64,000 nucleotides of DNA, taken from contig JARKIF010000001.1 in the NCBI GenBank assembly GCA_029378245.1, positions 4,340,001-4,404,000 of the forward strand. Direction: 5' to 3'. Positions 22,703-34,640 of the stretch are shown piece after piece. Position numbers and translations under genes: made by a program. Below the pieces are notes generated by a model. The model was not told the DNA's origin. It ran no database searches and worked only from the letters and a program-made list of their open reading frames with translations. Each line of letters starts with the position of its first letter. Positions within the stretch are counted from its first letter, which is position 1. This DNA is from Roridomyces roridus. Its lineage: Eukaryota > Basidiomycota > Agaricomycetes > Agaricales > Mycenaceae.

Positions 22703-22907
22703 GATGGAAGTCGGGAGCAAGCCAGCGTGGACCAAATAAATAAATACATCGTGAAAATCATTACATCATGCTCGAGAGCATCAATTCGGGCCGCATGTAG
22801 CTCAGTTCAAGTTCAGTTGATCAAATACTGGCGCGCTCGCATCGGCCGACGGTTTGAGTTGCTCTGCAAAATCTAAACAAGAACTAAACTACACAAGAAA
22901 CATCCAG

Positions 22908-23887
22908 TCAATACACAAATCGGTACTCCGCCGAGAACGCAATAGTCATCTCCTTGTCCCTCACCACGTCCTGCGCGATCTTGAATTTACTGGGGTCTAC
23001 ATACGCAGTTGAGCATTCCTCGAATCGAGAAATAGAGAAGAGACTAACCAGGACTCCCGACGATCGTCTTCCAAAACGCTGGCACGAGCACCGACGAGTG
23101 CAGATATCCGGCCATCCCATACGCGGGTCGATCCATCAACACGATGAGCGGCGCCGTCTCGGTGTGCACACATGCGTCGTCGTACCACACGGAGAAGAAC
23201 GATTGAGCGATCATTGGGTGAGGGGACACCAAGGTCACGGTGGGGACGATAGATGAGAGAGGTCGGGGCTGGTTTGACGACATTTGCATGCAAGGATGGT
23301 AGGAGTGCGCGTCGGAGCCCGAGTTTGGAGGGAGGATGGGGATTGAGATGGGGACTACATTTGGGGCGGTCAAGGCGCTGAACTCTGTAGCTGACTCCGA
23401 ATATTCAGACGGAGTATCGTCGCGGAATGGTTCAACGTGGCTAGGTGGGAGTAGGAGCTGGCGAACTATCATACGTTAGCATCCAGCTACGACCCGGGAC
23501 TTGAAGGAGGACTGACGTTTTGGATCGGTCGAGCAATGCCGTAGCTGTTGTAGTCGACTGCCCACCTGCTTGTTCGATCTGTGCTCCCCAGTCTTGGCGA
23601 GGATGTAGTTGGATATGAATCGATTCCGCCCACGAAATCGACCGAGGACTTGAGTCTCCCTGGACTCGTCTGGGACGTAACTTTCCAGGCCTGCCTTTCG
23701 TAAGTATATGTACATCGTTAAAGGGAGGATGGTAAGCAGACTCGCCTTCTAACAAGGCGGCTTCGAGATGCACGGGCCACACATCTTCGCCGGAAATTCC
23801 AGTTTTTCTGCATCGGCGGGAACCAAGAACGGAATTTAGCAGTCTCGGGGAGTCTTTTTGGCAGTCTGAATGTGGTCCTCGAGCCAT
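22908..23887 (-). CDS. TEA/ATTS-domain transcription factor
   Basis: The ATG at 23887 opens MARGPHSDCQ. The DNA-binding domain follows: GEDVWPVHLEAALLEG, an intron near 23715-23750, then GRFRGRNRFISNYILAKTGE, RSNKQVGSRLQQLR (residues about 45-120). The pattern WP-x2-E-x-A-L, RNRFIS and KQVGSRLQ is diagnostic of the TEA domain of AbaA, Tec1 and TEAD factors, which act in the nucleus on developmental genes. After the domain the protein carries a Pro/Ser-rich stretch, then FFSVWYDDACVHTETAPLIV and VLVPAFWKTIVGSPG, and ends IAFSAEYRFVY at 22908. At least three introns are used. Linkage to pheromone genes is notable because TEA factors often act downstream of pheromone or filamentation signals, but no functional link is shown here. 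Confidence 0.75.
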
Positions 23888-24730
23888 TATTTCGATGCTG
23901 TTGACCACAAAAAGGAATAAATTTATAGCTTCGAAAAGAGAACGGAGGCATACCAGCAGAAAAGTGGGGGGTTGGCTGTAAAGCAAAGCGCTTAGAAGTT
24001 ACCCCGTTTATATACGCTGCGATCTTCTGCGCAAAAGTCAAAGTCTCCACTGACGGGCGCTTATGATGGGCGCTTGTGGGAACTGCTGGAATGGAACCGC
24101 AAAAAAATATCGAGGTACAAGAGTGATGATGAAGCTCGAGCAGTTGGCAAGTGGAGCGCAGAAGATAGTGAGGGATACCTGCGGCATAAATCGTCCTTTA
24201 AACCGGCGATGAAAGCGGCATGCTGCCAAGTACACAGCACAGGTGGAGAGAAAATGGTGAATGGAAGAAAACCTGTGAACGCGAGACGTGTGTGTGAGCA
24301 AAAAATAGATACATACGTCGGCAATGCCCACCGAGAATCGCGGTGCTGCTAACGGTGTTGGGAAAACAACTTTTTGAACGGGCGTCTATTGCCCACTGCA
24401 AACCCGGATGGTTCATGTGCAATTGAAAATCTTCTGGGGCAGAATGAAAGCTGTCAAATAGGCGCCAATCAATGAACGCGCGTCTTGCGAGCAAGTCCCG
24501 GGAGGATTCTTCTCTGCTCTGCGGGGACCACGCGTTTGTGAGAGACTCTGGCATTGATGTGCAAACGGGAGGATCCAAAGGCGATCTGCGGCTGGCTATG
24601 ATATCATGACGCTCGAGTGCCAAACTTACCACATAACGAAAATCTCGGGTCAGATCAATCTGCGTGGGTCCGGTGCTTCTGTAGAGCCGGAGAAGGAGGC
24701 GGTTCTCTGTTCAAGGAATTGGCGCGCGGA
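23888..24730. other. Intergenic, no supported gene
   Basis: This is upstream of the TEA factor. Overlapping open frames at 24061-24331 and 24198-24632 on the minus strand lack recognisable motifs and share no consistent splice pattern. Confidence 0.4.
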
Positions 24731-24732
24731 GT

Positions 24733-25574
24733 TTAGCGCTCATTCCGGCGTCTAGCGTCTGGAACTGAGGGTTCGGTTATTTTGACGGTGAAGGCCAGAA
24801 TGACACTAGCGCCCTTCAAGAGGGAAGATAGGCCGTTTGTGGTGACGCCCAACATCCCAAGAGACGCCTTCGAGATGCCTAGCTGTGCAAGTAGGTGAAT
24901 AATGTCTCCGCATGGGCCGTGACTCACCCATCTTTATATCAAGATCGACGTAACCTCCCGGGCCTCGGAGGAGTGGCTCTGCTTCGGGGACCTTAAGTAT
25001 CAGAAACGGAACACCGATCGGTGACCACTGACGAGAGATTATCGACCGTGAGTAATGCATCCTGAATAGACTTCTGGCATCGCGATAGCGGGCACTCGAG
25101 CTGGACATCCAGAATGATCAATTAATTAATCCAAAATTCCTTCAACCATATGGACCAAACACAGGTGGAGCGTTGAACAATTCTTTGAGGAGAGTAACTG
25201 CCATCAATTAGCGTCATTGACCTGTCGCGGAAGGTGAGCCAGTTAAGGGACAGAAAACAACAGTTAGGCACCGAGGGAACAGCGGTAGAGTGACAGTGCA
25301 TGTAAGCTGGGTCGGCTGGGATAATTAATCCTCACCTGAATAAGGCCAGTATCTGGGTTGCCGAGCGCAAGGGGATCTGAATGGAGGGGATGGCATTGTC
25401 ATCGCAAGGTAGGAGGAATTGGAATATTATTTCTCCCATTCGAATGCCGCGCTGGAAGGGTGATGAGTTGATACACAACTCTGCGGAAGTGGACGTACCC
25501 TCCATTCTGACGGAGATGAAACGATCTGCATGATTAACCGCGGGACGTGATGAAAACAAGCTCGAAGGCACCAT
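24733..25574 (-). CDS. Possible multi-exon gene, not recognised
   Basis: Several stretches look protein-like on the minus strand: EIIFQFLLPCDDNAIPSIQI ending at a GTGAGGATT donor near 25337; IGVPFLILKVPEAEPLLRGP then GYVDLDIKMG before another GTGAGT donor at about 24935; and GISKASLGMLGVTTNGLSSL near 24860. The donors are good but the exons do not join into a family I know. The limits given are those of the open pieces and the start is unknown. It may be a real unknown gene or a chance arrangement. Confidence 0.25.
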
Positions 25575-25951
25575 ATGCTATCTTCGTTCGAACAGGTAAT
25601 CTCTGCAGCACGGAGTGTCGTTTCCTGGGACAGTGGGAATGACCGTAGCTGAGATGACCGAGGAGTCTGATCTAGCGAGTTCCCCACAGCAGACACATTC
25701 CGATAGCGGCGGATTCGGAATACAGATGCCTCGTAGAGATCCGCAAGAGAGGGGGGAAGAAAGCAATCAGGAGGAGATGCGTATGCCAGAAGCGATCTCC
25801 GCGCCGGTTGCAGAATCGTAGGGCGTGGAGGGCGCACTACCGAGAATGTCATCGATCGGTGGGCGGCAGCAGAGTTCGTACTGCGACGGAGTATATAGTA
25901 TAAGCATCCAAAGTTGAGAAGGCATCCGCATCGGAATCGAATCGACAATGA

Positions 25952-26919
25952 TCAGAGTCTCCGTGGGCCACCTGGCACAGATTCAGACAGGATGGCACGA
26001 TACTCGGTGCTTAGTCTAGACTCGATGAAAATTAAAAGCCACAGAGACATGACAGCATGAGCACAAAGATACAGCGAAAAAAGAGCAATTCTCAGCGAGG
26101 ATATCATCCATCCGACAAGCCCATAACGATTTCTTGCATCTCTATAAAGAACGTCAAACATGGAGTAGAGAGGAACATGACACGCACCACGACGCGCCTC
26201 GTTCATACGCCCCATCCCGGTATACATCGCTGTCTCGTTCTCTTTGCGCATCTTGAGCCGCTCAGCGCGTTGGCTTTTCACAATTCCCTGGTGGAGGGCA
26301 TGAAAATAATTGGTCGCACGAGGAAGTGGAGGAGTAGAATGACGAACGGAAAGCTTCTTCCCCTCCGTCCTGATTTCCGTCCAAAGGGCACGGATCGAGT
26401 CCTCTGCTGCCGCATAGTCGAGAATAAACTTGGCATACACCTCCTCACTGTCCCATCTCAGTCCGAGAAAAAGAATCTGCGATGGGACTCACGCTCCAGT
26501 AACCGTCTTGTGCAAGTCTTCCGATGCAGTGGATATCTGCGAATTGTGTGGGCGACGTGTGTAAGAAAGATGCGTCGAAGGAACCTCATCCGTGAGCTTG
26601 TTCCGGGCGACGACCAAGAACTTCTTCTCCTTCTCCTGGCGTTTCTTCTCCTTGGACGCTGAAAGTCGCGTCGGATGTCTTCGTACCAGGAGGGATCAAG
26701 CATCCCACGTACCCATTAGCTGCTGCGCGACGGCAAGCTGGAATCTGCGCGTGTTCAGCGAAACGCCGAGTGTGTAGGCATGGCCGACACTCACGCCTGG
26801 TCATCGCTCCCTGTGGATTGTTGAGATGCGAGAAAGTCGAAGTCGTCGGTGGCTGGGACGGATATGGAGGCGTTTTTGCGGAGTTTGGCGGCTTGAGGCT
26901 GGGCGCGGCGTTGGGCCAT
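25952..26919 (-). CDS. Hypothetical charged protein, divergent to lipase-like gene
   Basis: The ATG at 26919 encodes MAQRRAQPQAAKLRKNASIS and FDFLASQQSTGSDDQA to a GTGAGT donor. Next come FQLAVAQQLMG, a lysine-rich KKRQEKEKKFLVVARNKLTD stretch and, after another intron, VYAKFILDYAAAEDSIRALW, then GIVKSQRAERLKMRKENETA. The charge pattern suggests a partly coiled-coil, soluble protein. No domain was recognised. The 3' end is uncertain: the last open frame runs to 25952, but the protein may stop near 26170. The start lies 317 bp from the divergent hydrolase ATG, so the two may share a promoter region. Confidence 0.4.
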
Positions 26920-27236
26920 GGTGGAAGAGGGAGAGGCTGAAATGATTGACGGGATTGATCCGCCTCTTGATTCCTACCCTCATCACCCGTACACAGGTGG
27001 AAGATTCCTACTTGGCCTTGCATTGGCCTTGCACCTTCCGATTCTGTCCGCAAAATTAGACCCGAATCATCCCGATCTACGACTAGGCCTCTCAAACCTT
27101 CACTCTCAAGCGGTGAGCACAGCAATTTTGCGGAGGTCCGAAGCAATCACGGCCTTCTCGACTGCAAAACTCTGATGCGACCTCACAGCCTTAAATTTTA
27201 CCGCCCGGGGTCCGCCCCACCCTCACCTTCTCCTCC

Positions 27237-28465
27237 ATGTCCGACTCGTACAAGGAAGAATGGCTGACAGGCCCACACCAGACGTCGTTCTACACCCGTC
27301 TATACCGCCCTCCTCCCGAGTCTGCGCTCAGCGGTGTCCTGGTCTTCGTCCACGGCTACGACGAGCATATCAGTCGCCCGGACTACGAGCGCATGCACGC
27401 AGCCTGGGCCGCCCGTGGGTTCGCGCTCTTTGCTTGGGATTTGCGAGGGTTCGGGCGCACTGCTCTGGATGCTGCCAAGTCTCCGGGTAGTTCGTATGGG
27501 CAGATGGAGGAGGTCCTCGGTGACCTTGAATGGGCTCTCCAGCATACGCGCTCACTGTTTCCTCGGCCGACGCCGTTGTTCCTCATGGGGCATTCGATGG
27601 TAAGCTTTCCCTATTACTGCTCTACTTGCTTGGTTACACGACGTAACTTGCAGGGCGGCGGCATTGTATTGGAGTACATCTTGTCCAAGGCGGAGGTCGG
27701 GCACAGGATTTCCGGTGTCATATCCTCCAGCCCGTGGATCACCCTCACCAATTCGCCCCCAACTCCGGCTCTGTGGATATTGGGACTGATCGGCAAATTC
27801 TTTCCCCACATGCATTTTTCGACTCCAACTCGGCCGAAGGTGCGCATGGACTATGGGAGGAAACCAATTTGATCGAATCCGTACAGGCAATTTCGCATGA
27901 CCTCTCGATTGGGGAGGCGCTCATCGCCGATCCTTGGGTTCGGCAGTACGGGACTTTCGGTAGTATTCTTGAACGTCTGGCTGTGGTGCGTCTTTTCGTC
28001 CTTGGAGCTCAACCGGTGGTAGATCGTTCTTCTTGCCAGGGAAAACATCTCCTAAAGGAAGGATACAAGCATTGGCCCAAGACATTACCCGTACGTTTCA
28101 CACCATCCCGTCTTGAGCCAGCTGAAGAAGGATGAATTATTCGCAGCTCCTCTTACTCCACGGGACAGACGACGACGTACGCCCTCTGATTGTTCCAATT
28201 CCCAACCTCACTTCAACCAGATGAACTCTTGCGCTGGGACGGAAACATTCTTCAAGGGCCTTCAAGTCGACGACGCACGCTTGGTTCTCTATCCCGTGAG
28301 TCCGAATCTCTGTGCGCCGGGGAGAAGGACTGAATGACTCCGACCCAGGGCGCGTTCCACGATCTCATGACGGAGCCCGATGTGAAGGAGCAGTATCAGC
28401 GGGATTGTATGTCGTGGGTTGAAGAGCGTCTGAATGGGTCTCGTGGGGATTCTGTTCAGAAGTGA
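27237..28465 (+). CDS. Monoacylglycerol-lipase-like alpha/beta hydrolase
   Basis: It likely hydrolyses monoglycerides or similar esters in the cytosol or at lipid droplets. The ATG at 27237 starts MSDSYKEEWLTGPHQTSFYT. The oxyanion motif VHGYDEH is at residues about 38-44, GFALFAWDLRGFGRT follows, and the nucleophile elbow GHSMGGG is split by an intron at about 27600-27654. ISGVISSSPWI is the next strand. After further small introns come WVRQYGTFGSILERL, a strand around the catalytic aspartate (LLLTPRDRRR/HGTDDDV region, about 28150-28190) and FHDLMTEPDVKEQY carrying the catalytic histidine. The stop is at 28463-28465. The Asp region needs an intron near 28095-28145 to read LLLLHGTDDDV. A dead partial copy lies at 19.9 kb. 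Confidence 0.8.
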
Positions 28466-28632
28466 GTCGATTCACGCGAGTAGCTTGTCATCAATCTTTC
28501 GTCTCTGCAATGTCTCTCGTTTCCGAAACTGCGCTTCTCCCCAACGCGTGTGAATAAGTATTTGCCAGGGAAGGCGCATCAGTCTCGTGATCCATCAAAC
28601 GCACCTTGTCCGCTACTTTCATCTTCTCCCCA

Positions 28633-29614
28633 ATGGAGCCCACCCATACGCACGCTGGATCGGAAATCCCAAGCTCTGCGGAGCCCCGTCTTCCTCTGGA
28701 GCTGGAACAAGCCATCTTTGAGCTGGTAGCGCTCTCCCGCCCGGTTTTCATCCCGAATCTCCTGCTTGTGGCTTCACGGGTGAAGCAGTGGTATGCTCAC
28801 TACCTCCGCCTCGGCTTCGTATCTTGACTACCATGCAGGGCCGAGCCCTTTCTGTATCGTACCCTTATCATTGCGCAGGACAAGTCACGCACTGACCACC
28901 TGCGCACCTACACTGTAGCGCAATGGCGACGCATCCACGAGCTCCGTCCCTCCTTGCTCAAATCCGTTAGAAATCTCATGCTGGACACCCCCTTGCGCCA
29001 CGACTCGGCCACCCTGGACATGATCTTCTCTTCCTGTCCAAACGTGCAGAATGTGTGCATGTGTTGGGCGGCCAGGGCCAGCCTTGCGCTTCCCCGCACC
29101 GAAACGGTCGATATTCTGCCGTTACGCCACCTCTACAGCGAGGTCCACGACCTTGTCGAGAGAAACCCCTTCTCCCGCCCTTTCTATCGGAATATCTCGC
29201 ACCTCGAGCTAGGCGATCCACCGGCCGAAGAAGATTGGACGGATCTCGTACACCTCCCACAGCTTACCCACATTGCATTCATCTACGAGATTCCAATACT
29301 CTTCCGGCGCCTTCTCGACGAATGCAAGCTGTTGCGGGCACTGGTTGTGCTGGGCGTACCCGACGTGCGGTCAGACTACTCACAATTGGCCACTGAAAAA
29401 CGATTCGTGATGATGGAGGTACCGGACTTCATAGGCGATTGGCAGCGGGGTGTTTTGGACGGAAACGACTATTGGGCTCGTGCGGAGGAGTTTATTGCCA
29501 GGCGGATTACGGGAGGGTCGTCGCGTGAGTTCTCTGTATTTTGCTCATTTTGTAGCTGAAATCATTCTAGCAGATGCACAGTATCCATTTTATCTCATAG
29601 ACAATGTGGCCTGA
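28633..29614 (+). CDS. F-box-like family protein C
   Basis: The ATG at 28633 (MEPTHTHAGSE) leads to RLPLELEQAIFELVALSRPV and IPNLLLVASRVKQW, ending at a GTATGC donor. The main exon holds SVRNLMLDTPLRHDSATLDM, SCPNVQNVCMCWA, LPLRHLYSEVHDLVERNPFS, HLELGDPPAEEDW and LPQLTHIAF. DWQRGVLDGNDYWARAEEFI leads to a GTGAGT donor near 29524, and the final exon ADAQYPFYLIDNVA stops at 29614. It is the closest relative of gene B at 9.4 kb (same DGNDYWARAE and ETNPFS/ERNPFS blocks). All introns keep consensus borders, so the gene looks intact. It shares the family's unknown function. Confidence 0.75.
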
Positions 29615-29804
29615 ATATTTTTCTCGTTGACGGCGCGCCGATTTGGTATGAGCGTACTTAATAGGGCTATTAACCGCCACGATGCCGCCCTCAGTGACCA
29701 CGTCGGTGACAGTAGGAGTGGGCCTGGGGGAGTTCGCGAATGGCGGCTTCCGTTGATTATTATATCATAGGTACCTTCGCAGTGGGAAGCCCAGAGACAA
29801 CATG

Positions 29805-30240
29805 TTGTATTGCTCGACATGCGGTATATCTAGAAGTAAGATCGAGAGCCGTCCATCCACTTGCGCATCGCCGTTGCATTCCTGCTACAGGTCCCCACCC
29901 TGCTGGCGGTTGTACTCCACCGTTGGCCCGAATTAGCCTGGCTTGAGACTAGGAAAGAAGAGACTGAGTGAATTTGCACCAAAGCACCCAATGTAGTCCG
30001 CTGGTGTCAGCGACACGGGATTCAAGGCCGAGATGTTTCTTTTCCGGGGCCAAGGCTCTGAATGAGCTTCGTCAAAACAATCAGGAGCGAAGAGTCAAGA
30101 CGCACGCCCAGAAGTGATCAAACCCTCGAGGATGTCCAGCTACGTGAGGACAGGCATGGTTGAGCCATGGGCAGAAAGAACAATGAGCGCACGGACCACC
30201 TGCCTTTTCGAGTCATTTGCCACGCACCAGCAAATACCGC
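29805..30240 (-). pseudogene. Internally deleted family-O remnant
   Basis: The 3' end (TTGTATTGCTCGACATGCGG, 29811-) matches the 3' ends of the family-O copies near 11.81 kb and 46.03 kb. It then jumps directly to sequence matching their 5' third (about 29895-30240), including AGCGCACGGACCACCTGCCT. The whole middle of the gene is missing. It lies head to head with F-box-like gene D. Confidence 0.65.
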
Positions 30241-30260
30241 ACTCCTGATTTAGTACCATC

Positions 30261-31246
30261 ATGGGCAACATCGTGTCAAATGCTCGGAAGCACACAAGAC
30301 GAGCGACGAATATCACAGGGGACCCGCGTCTTCCTCGTGAGCTGGAAAGGGCCATCTTCGAGCTCGCAGCACTCTCCTATCCCATTTGCATCCCCGACCT
30401 TCTCCTCGTCGCTTTGCGGGTGAAAGAGTGGTAAATGGTATATCTCCGTTGTGAATCTTTCTGTTTAACCCTTGCGCCCGCAGGACCCAACCTCTTCTGC
30501 ATCATACGGTGTTCATCGACAATCACGGACAGGAGGCACCAATAGATGGACTGCGGTCTTACGATCCATGGAGCTTTCACCTGCTCCTCAATAAGCAGCC
30601 CATAATGGTGGAATCCGTTCGCACCGCGATCTTTCTGGGTGTTGTGAAGGGAACCATGGAAAGGGTTCTTTCCGCGTGTCCACGTGTTCAGAATTTGTAT
30701 GTCATCAAACCGTCCGAGTTCGCTCCTCCCACCAAGACCACGCTCGATAAACTTCCTCTCCGTGAACTATATTGTAACATGGACTGTCTTCCGTCAAGAG
30801 ACTTTTCCTGCCCCGCCTTCGCGAATCTCTCGCGCCTGGAATTATTCCGCAATCCCAGCCGGACGTACTGGTCTGGCCTCGTTCGACTTCAGTGGCTCAC
30901 TCATCTCGCGTTGAACGATGACGACGTCACGCTATCTCAGCTCCTCCTCAAAAAATCCAAATCCCTGCGTTTGTTGGTCATTTTGAAAGCACCAAAACCA
31001 GACCGGGACTACTCCCCTCTCGCGTCGGACCCACGCTTCGTCATGATGAAGCTCTCGCCGCGCTCCACGGCCGACTGGCAGCGGTCTGCTTTGTACGGTG
31101 ACGATTATTGGGAACGCGCGGAGGATTTCATCGCTAAGAGAAGAGCGGGTCAGCCGCCTCGTGAGTCGATTCCGGGTTCTTGAAAAATCATTGTACTCAC
31201 GATGAAATCCACAGCGGACCCACAGTATCCATTTCATCTCATGTGA
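30261..31246 (+). CDS. F-box-like family protein D
   Basis: The ATG at 30261 reads MGNIVSNARKHTRRATNITG, then RLPRELERAIFELAALSYPI and PDLLLVALRVKEW to a GTAAAT donor. Exon 2 contains PIDGLRSYDPWSFHLLLNKQ, SACPRVQNLYVIKPSE, LPLRELYCNMDCLPSRDFSC, FANLSRLELF and LQWLTHLAL, then DWQRSALYGDDYWERAEDFI. The last exon is ADPQYPFHLM after a GTGAGT...ACAG intron, with the stop at 31246. Compared with A and F it keeps the DGLRSY block after the first intron, so A, D and F form one subgroup. It appears intact. Confidence 0.75.
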
Positions 31247-31730
31247 CCCGCATCGCTATACGAGGTCACTTGTCGTGTTCTAAAAGATACAACACAGGCA
31301 GTTACTGGGAGACCCGCAAGCACCGTTTTGTCGCTGATGAATTCATTCCAGCAGCTCTACACTATACATTCCATGTCAAATACAATGTGGCCTGAATTTC
31401 TTCCGCTCGGCGTGCAAAAAATCCAATCTTTCTCCTTGGCAGCCCGTCGATTTCGTGTGAGCGTCATAGTGCTATCGACCGCCACGATGCCGCACTGAGT
31501 GACCACCATACTGGCGGGCAACGTGCGCAGGGTGAAGAACGTGTCGGTGACCGTCGGAGTGGCCTTGAGGCCGAGTACTCAGTTCGCGAGTGGTGTATGT
31601 GATACAGAAAGTTCGAGTTCACATTGCGGTAACGTCGTAGGACAAACTACGATTCCGATCGACCTTTTTTTTTTTGTAATTTGTCTCACTGAGATGATCG
31701 CATCACACGCCTCTTGACCTCAACCACCAC

Positions 31731-32770
31731 ATGGACTCCAAAACCATCCCAGTCGCAGACCGTGCCCGCGTCGAACGACTGGCTGCCGAGATCCATCGTC
31801 TGCAGACGGAGCTCTATTCGCACCAAAACGACTCGACGAGTACAAGTACCCCGTGCTCAGTATTCCCACCGAAATTTTGTCGGAGATCTTCATACAATGC
31901 CTCCCCCTATACCCCGCCTGCCCACCACTGAAAGGCCCTTCCTCCCCGACGTGCCTCACGCAGATTTGTCGACGGTGGCGGGAGACAGCCCTCGCCACTC
32001 CTGAGCTCTGGCGAGCAATTCCCCTCCGCCCTATCCGGCGCGAGGAAAGAATCGTACCTCTCTGGCTCCAGAGGTCTGGGATGCAACCACTCTCCATTCA
32101 AATGCAATCCGCCGACTTCGAGGGCACATGGCTGTCGGACCTAACGCTGGGAGCCCTCTTCCAGTGCCAGAGCCGCTGGGAGCACGTCAAATTGGCCCTC
32201 GCGGACTCTGCGCTGGGCGGCATCGAGTGCCCAATGCCGCTCCTCCGCTCTCTCTCTCTCAGGATGTACAAATCCACGCATACTGAACGCCCCATGTCCA
32301 ACGTCGTCGACTTTCCTCGGCTTGATACATTGGCAGTCGACCGCTTGATTCACGTCGGGGACTGGTTACCTTGGTCCCAGTTGACGCGTTTGACGCTCCA
32401 AAGAGTGGAGCCGTTCGAATACCTCTCCCACCTGCAGACTGCAATCAACCTTGTCCATCTCAAGATTATTGACTGCCGGGATATTCACGGGCACAGTGGT
32501 CTTTCAAAGGTCCAGCTCCCGCGCCTCGAAATCCTCACCCTTGTAGATTCCACCGGGAAGGCCAGCTCCACCTGGTCCCTCCACTTCAAACGATCCCTCC
32601 ACATATTCGAACTCCATTCCCTTCGCACCATTCAACTGCCTGCGCCGTGGCTAGGCCAGTACCCGGTGGACGCATTCAAATCGTTCATGTCAAAGTCCGG
32701 ATATGAAGGACTGGGAGTTTCGTGGCAGCTTCCCCGAGATCCCGGAAATCACCTTCTGCGACAGTTATGA
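31731..32770 (+). pseudogene. F-box protein gene with a single-base frameshift near residue 32
   Basis: The ATG at 31731 gives MDSKTIPVADRARVERLAAE then IHRLQTELYSHQN, a coiled-coil start typical of an Agaricomycete F-box family. The F-box itself (YPVLSIPTEILSEIFIQCLP) and CLTQICRRWRETALATPELW are in the next frame from about 31826. That frame stays open for about 310 codons with PLWLQRSGMQPLSIQM, SRWEHVKLALADSALG and LRSLSLRMYKS, to a stop at 32770. The switch falls at an A4 run (CCAAAACG), so one inserted or missing base explains it. No intron fits there. The rest is so well kept that the lesion is recent, or is a sequencing error in a living gene. Confidence 0.7.
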
Positions 32771-33800
32771 TTGGAGGGACGGACGAAGGACCGGACCTAA
32801 AACGTTGGCCACAGCTCGGTGGGCCTTTCGTGCTTCCCAACGGAGAACGGTATAGACGACGCTAATACCGAGTGAGTCGTTTTCAAATACTTGAAACACT
32901 GACCCAGTATTCTGATTCGTGCTTTACAGGATCGCCTGTAATAGAATACAGAACTGGGAGTGTCTATAAAACAAAAAGTAAGTAAGTAGTGCATTAGGGC
33001 AAACTCCGAAACGTGCACTTTGAAATTCGATTTCCCCTTTGAAGACTCGCATTTCGATATTCTACGCGTTGGAGATCCAAGAAGAACTAGTGGAAGCGAG
33101 TCACCAACACAAGTACTGTGACACCTTCATTCGCCGGTTCTGGACTCTGGACGCGTGATTGGTCTAGGCCCAAACGAACAGAACGAACACGGAATTCAAA
33201 CATTTATATTTTCAGCTACGCATCTACAGAAAATTGAACCCTTGAAGAGACTCCGCAGGGTCTGGTTCATCCACGCTGGGCAGATGCATCTGGACTTTGT
33301 AGTAGTAACTCTCTGAGGCAACGCACACGAGCAACCCCGTTCGAGTCGGGGGTGGGCCATTATTAAGATTCTGCCATTCCATTTTTTGCCATGATCGAAA
33401 TCCATCGTGCGGACTCTTCATATTGTGTGAACAGGGTGGGTACTTCAAGTCAAACATCATGGATCTCTCTGCCTCACAACGGAAGACATCCGACATACGA
33501 AATCCGCCTTGGCATCCTCTCAAATTCCAGCTCCAAGCCAGGAAGCGCCGCCCTCATCCCTGCACAAAAAGATTCAAATAAACCTTTGCGACCAGACACC
33601 TTATGCGGTGGGTCGAGGAAAATTAATGAATTGTCGTTGTCTTTAAGCTCTCCCCTTCTTCTTCGTGGATAATGGGACCCTCTAAAATCCCCTCGTCCGA
33701 GGATATGCCGTCCTGGATAGAGAACACCAGGTGAATGGTTGGAGGTTGGGACCCCAAATCAGCGATGGTGCGTGCGAAGTGATATGTGGAGTTTCAGCGA
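32771..33800. other. Intergenic, no secure gene
   Basis: A minus-strand piece (33224-33523; LKYPPCSHNMKSPHDGFRSW, then MHLPSVDEPDPAESLQGF) and a short plus-strand start at 33672 (MGPSKIPSSEDMPSWIENTR before a GTGAAT donor) may be exons, but no complete gene could be assembled. Confidence 0.35.
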
Positions 33801-34610
33801 TTAAAGTGATTTGACGGAGGTCAAAGCAAGGATGTTCAACGGACTCTCCAGGGCTACATCATCGAATCGGTATGAAGAATCGTCGAGAGTGTATTTCGCA
33901 CCTCCGCAATGATCAATCTCGATGTGTTCGAGCGTTTCGGCCGAGAGCGTCAAGAGGCAATTCGCAAGGGTGTCGACGCCTGACCAGAGGAATAGTCTGC
34001 AGAGTTTGGCCAACGGAGGAGCGTTGCCAGAGACGATCCGCATGTGAGTCGTCGACATGTTCCTGCATAGGATGAGTTCCTCTACGCTCGCAAAAGGCCC
34101 TGGACTCGCAGCCACGTCGTCGTCGTCAGGTCCAGCACTAGTATTGTGGAAAGAAAGAACTTTCAGCGACGTCAGGGCGCGATGTATCACCACAGTCGGT
34201 ATGCCATGCGGATGCAGGAAGTGTAGTCCGTTCAAAGTCGGACGTGCAACACATCTAGGAGTGCGGATTCCAAGACGGTAGGTATCTCGATCCAGCGCGC
34301 AGCCAGACCAAAGACGACAAATCTTTCCAGATTCACCGTGGTGGGAGGATATGTTCCAATGGCGCGTCGGCAAAGACGATGAGGTCACGCACGTAGGGAG
34401 CGAGGTGCGGCGAATTGGAGAGGAGGTTGAACGCGCCCTTGATCGTTCCCGATGGGACCGAAGTCCCGACTTGTAGAGCTCGTTGCGTCGGCGTGTAGTG
34501 TTTCCAATAATCAATTCTCCCGGTGTAGCCAAAGGGAGCGAAAGAGGTGGCGTTGGCTGGGTGGGCAGCAGGAAGAGGAGACGGTGGAGCATGATTTAAA
34601 GGAGTTCGTA
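33801..34610 (-). pseudogene. Decayed F-box/LRR gene
   Basis: Three blocks of one familiar protein type lie in order but in different frames: GAFNLLSNSPHLAPYVRDLI (about 34395-34450), NLERFVVFGLAARWIEIPTV with ALLDVLHVRL (about 34250-34345), and TLNGLHFLHPHGIPTVVIHR with LTSLKVLSFHNTSAG through AETLEHIEIDHCGG (33801-34240). Frame changes at about 34340 and 34245 have no fitting introns. The usual F-box N-terminus is not recognisable. It is best read as a pseudogene of an F-box/LRR protein; unusual introns could rescue part of it. Confidence 0.55.
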
Positions 34611-34640
34611 TCGAAGCTCGTCGACGATGCTGGCGACTAG

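Noticed and set aside
31853..32770. Complete F-box gene starting at 31853
   Set aside because: That start is GTG, not ATG. The true N-terminus lies in another frame upstream, so a frameshift is the better reading.
33335..33352. tRNA-like T-arm CCCCGTTCGAGTCGGGG
   Set aside because: The stem-loop is perfect for a tRNA T-arm, but no matching acceptor 5' strand (GGCCCAC) or D/anticodon arms occur at the right distance upstream. Treated as chance or a very old fragment.
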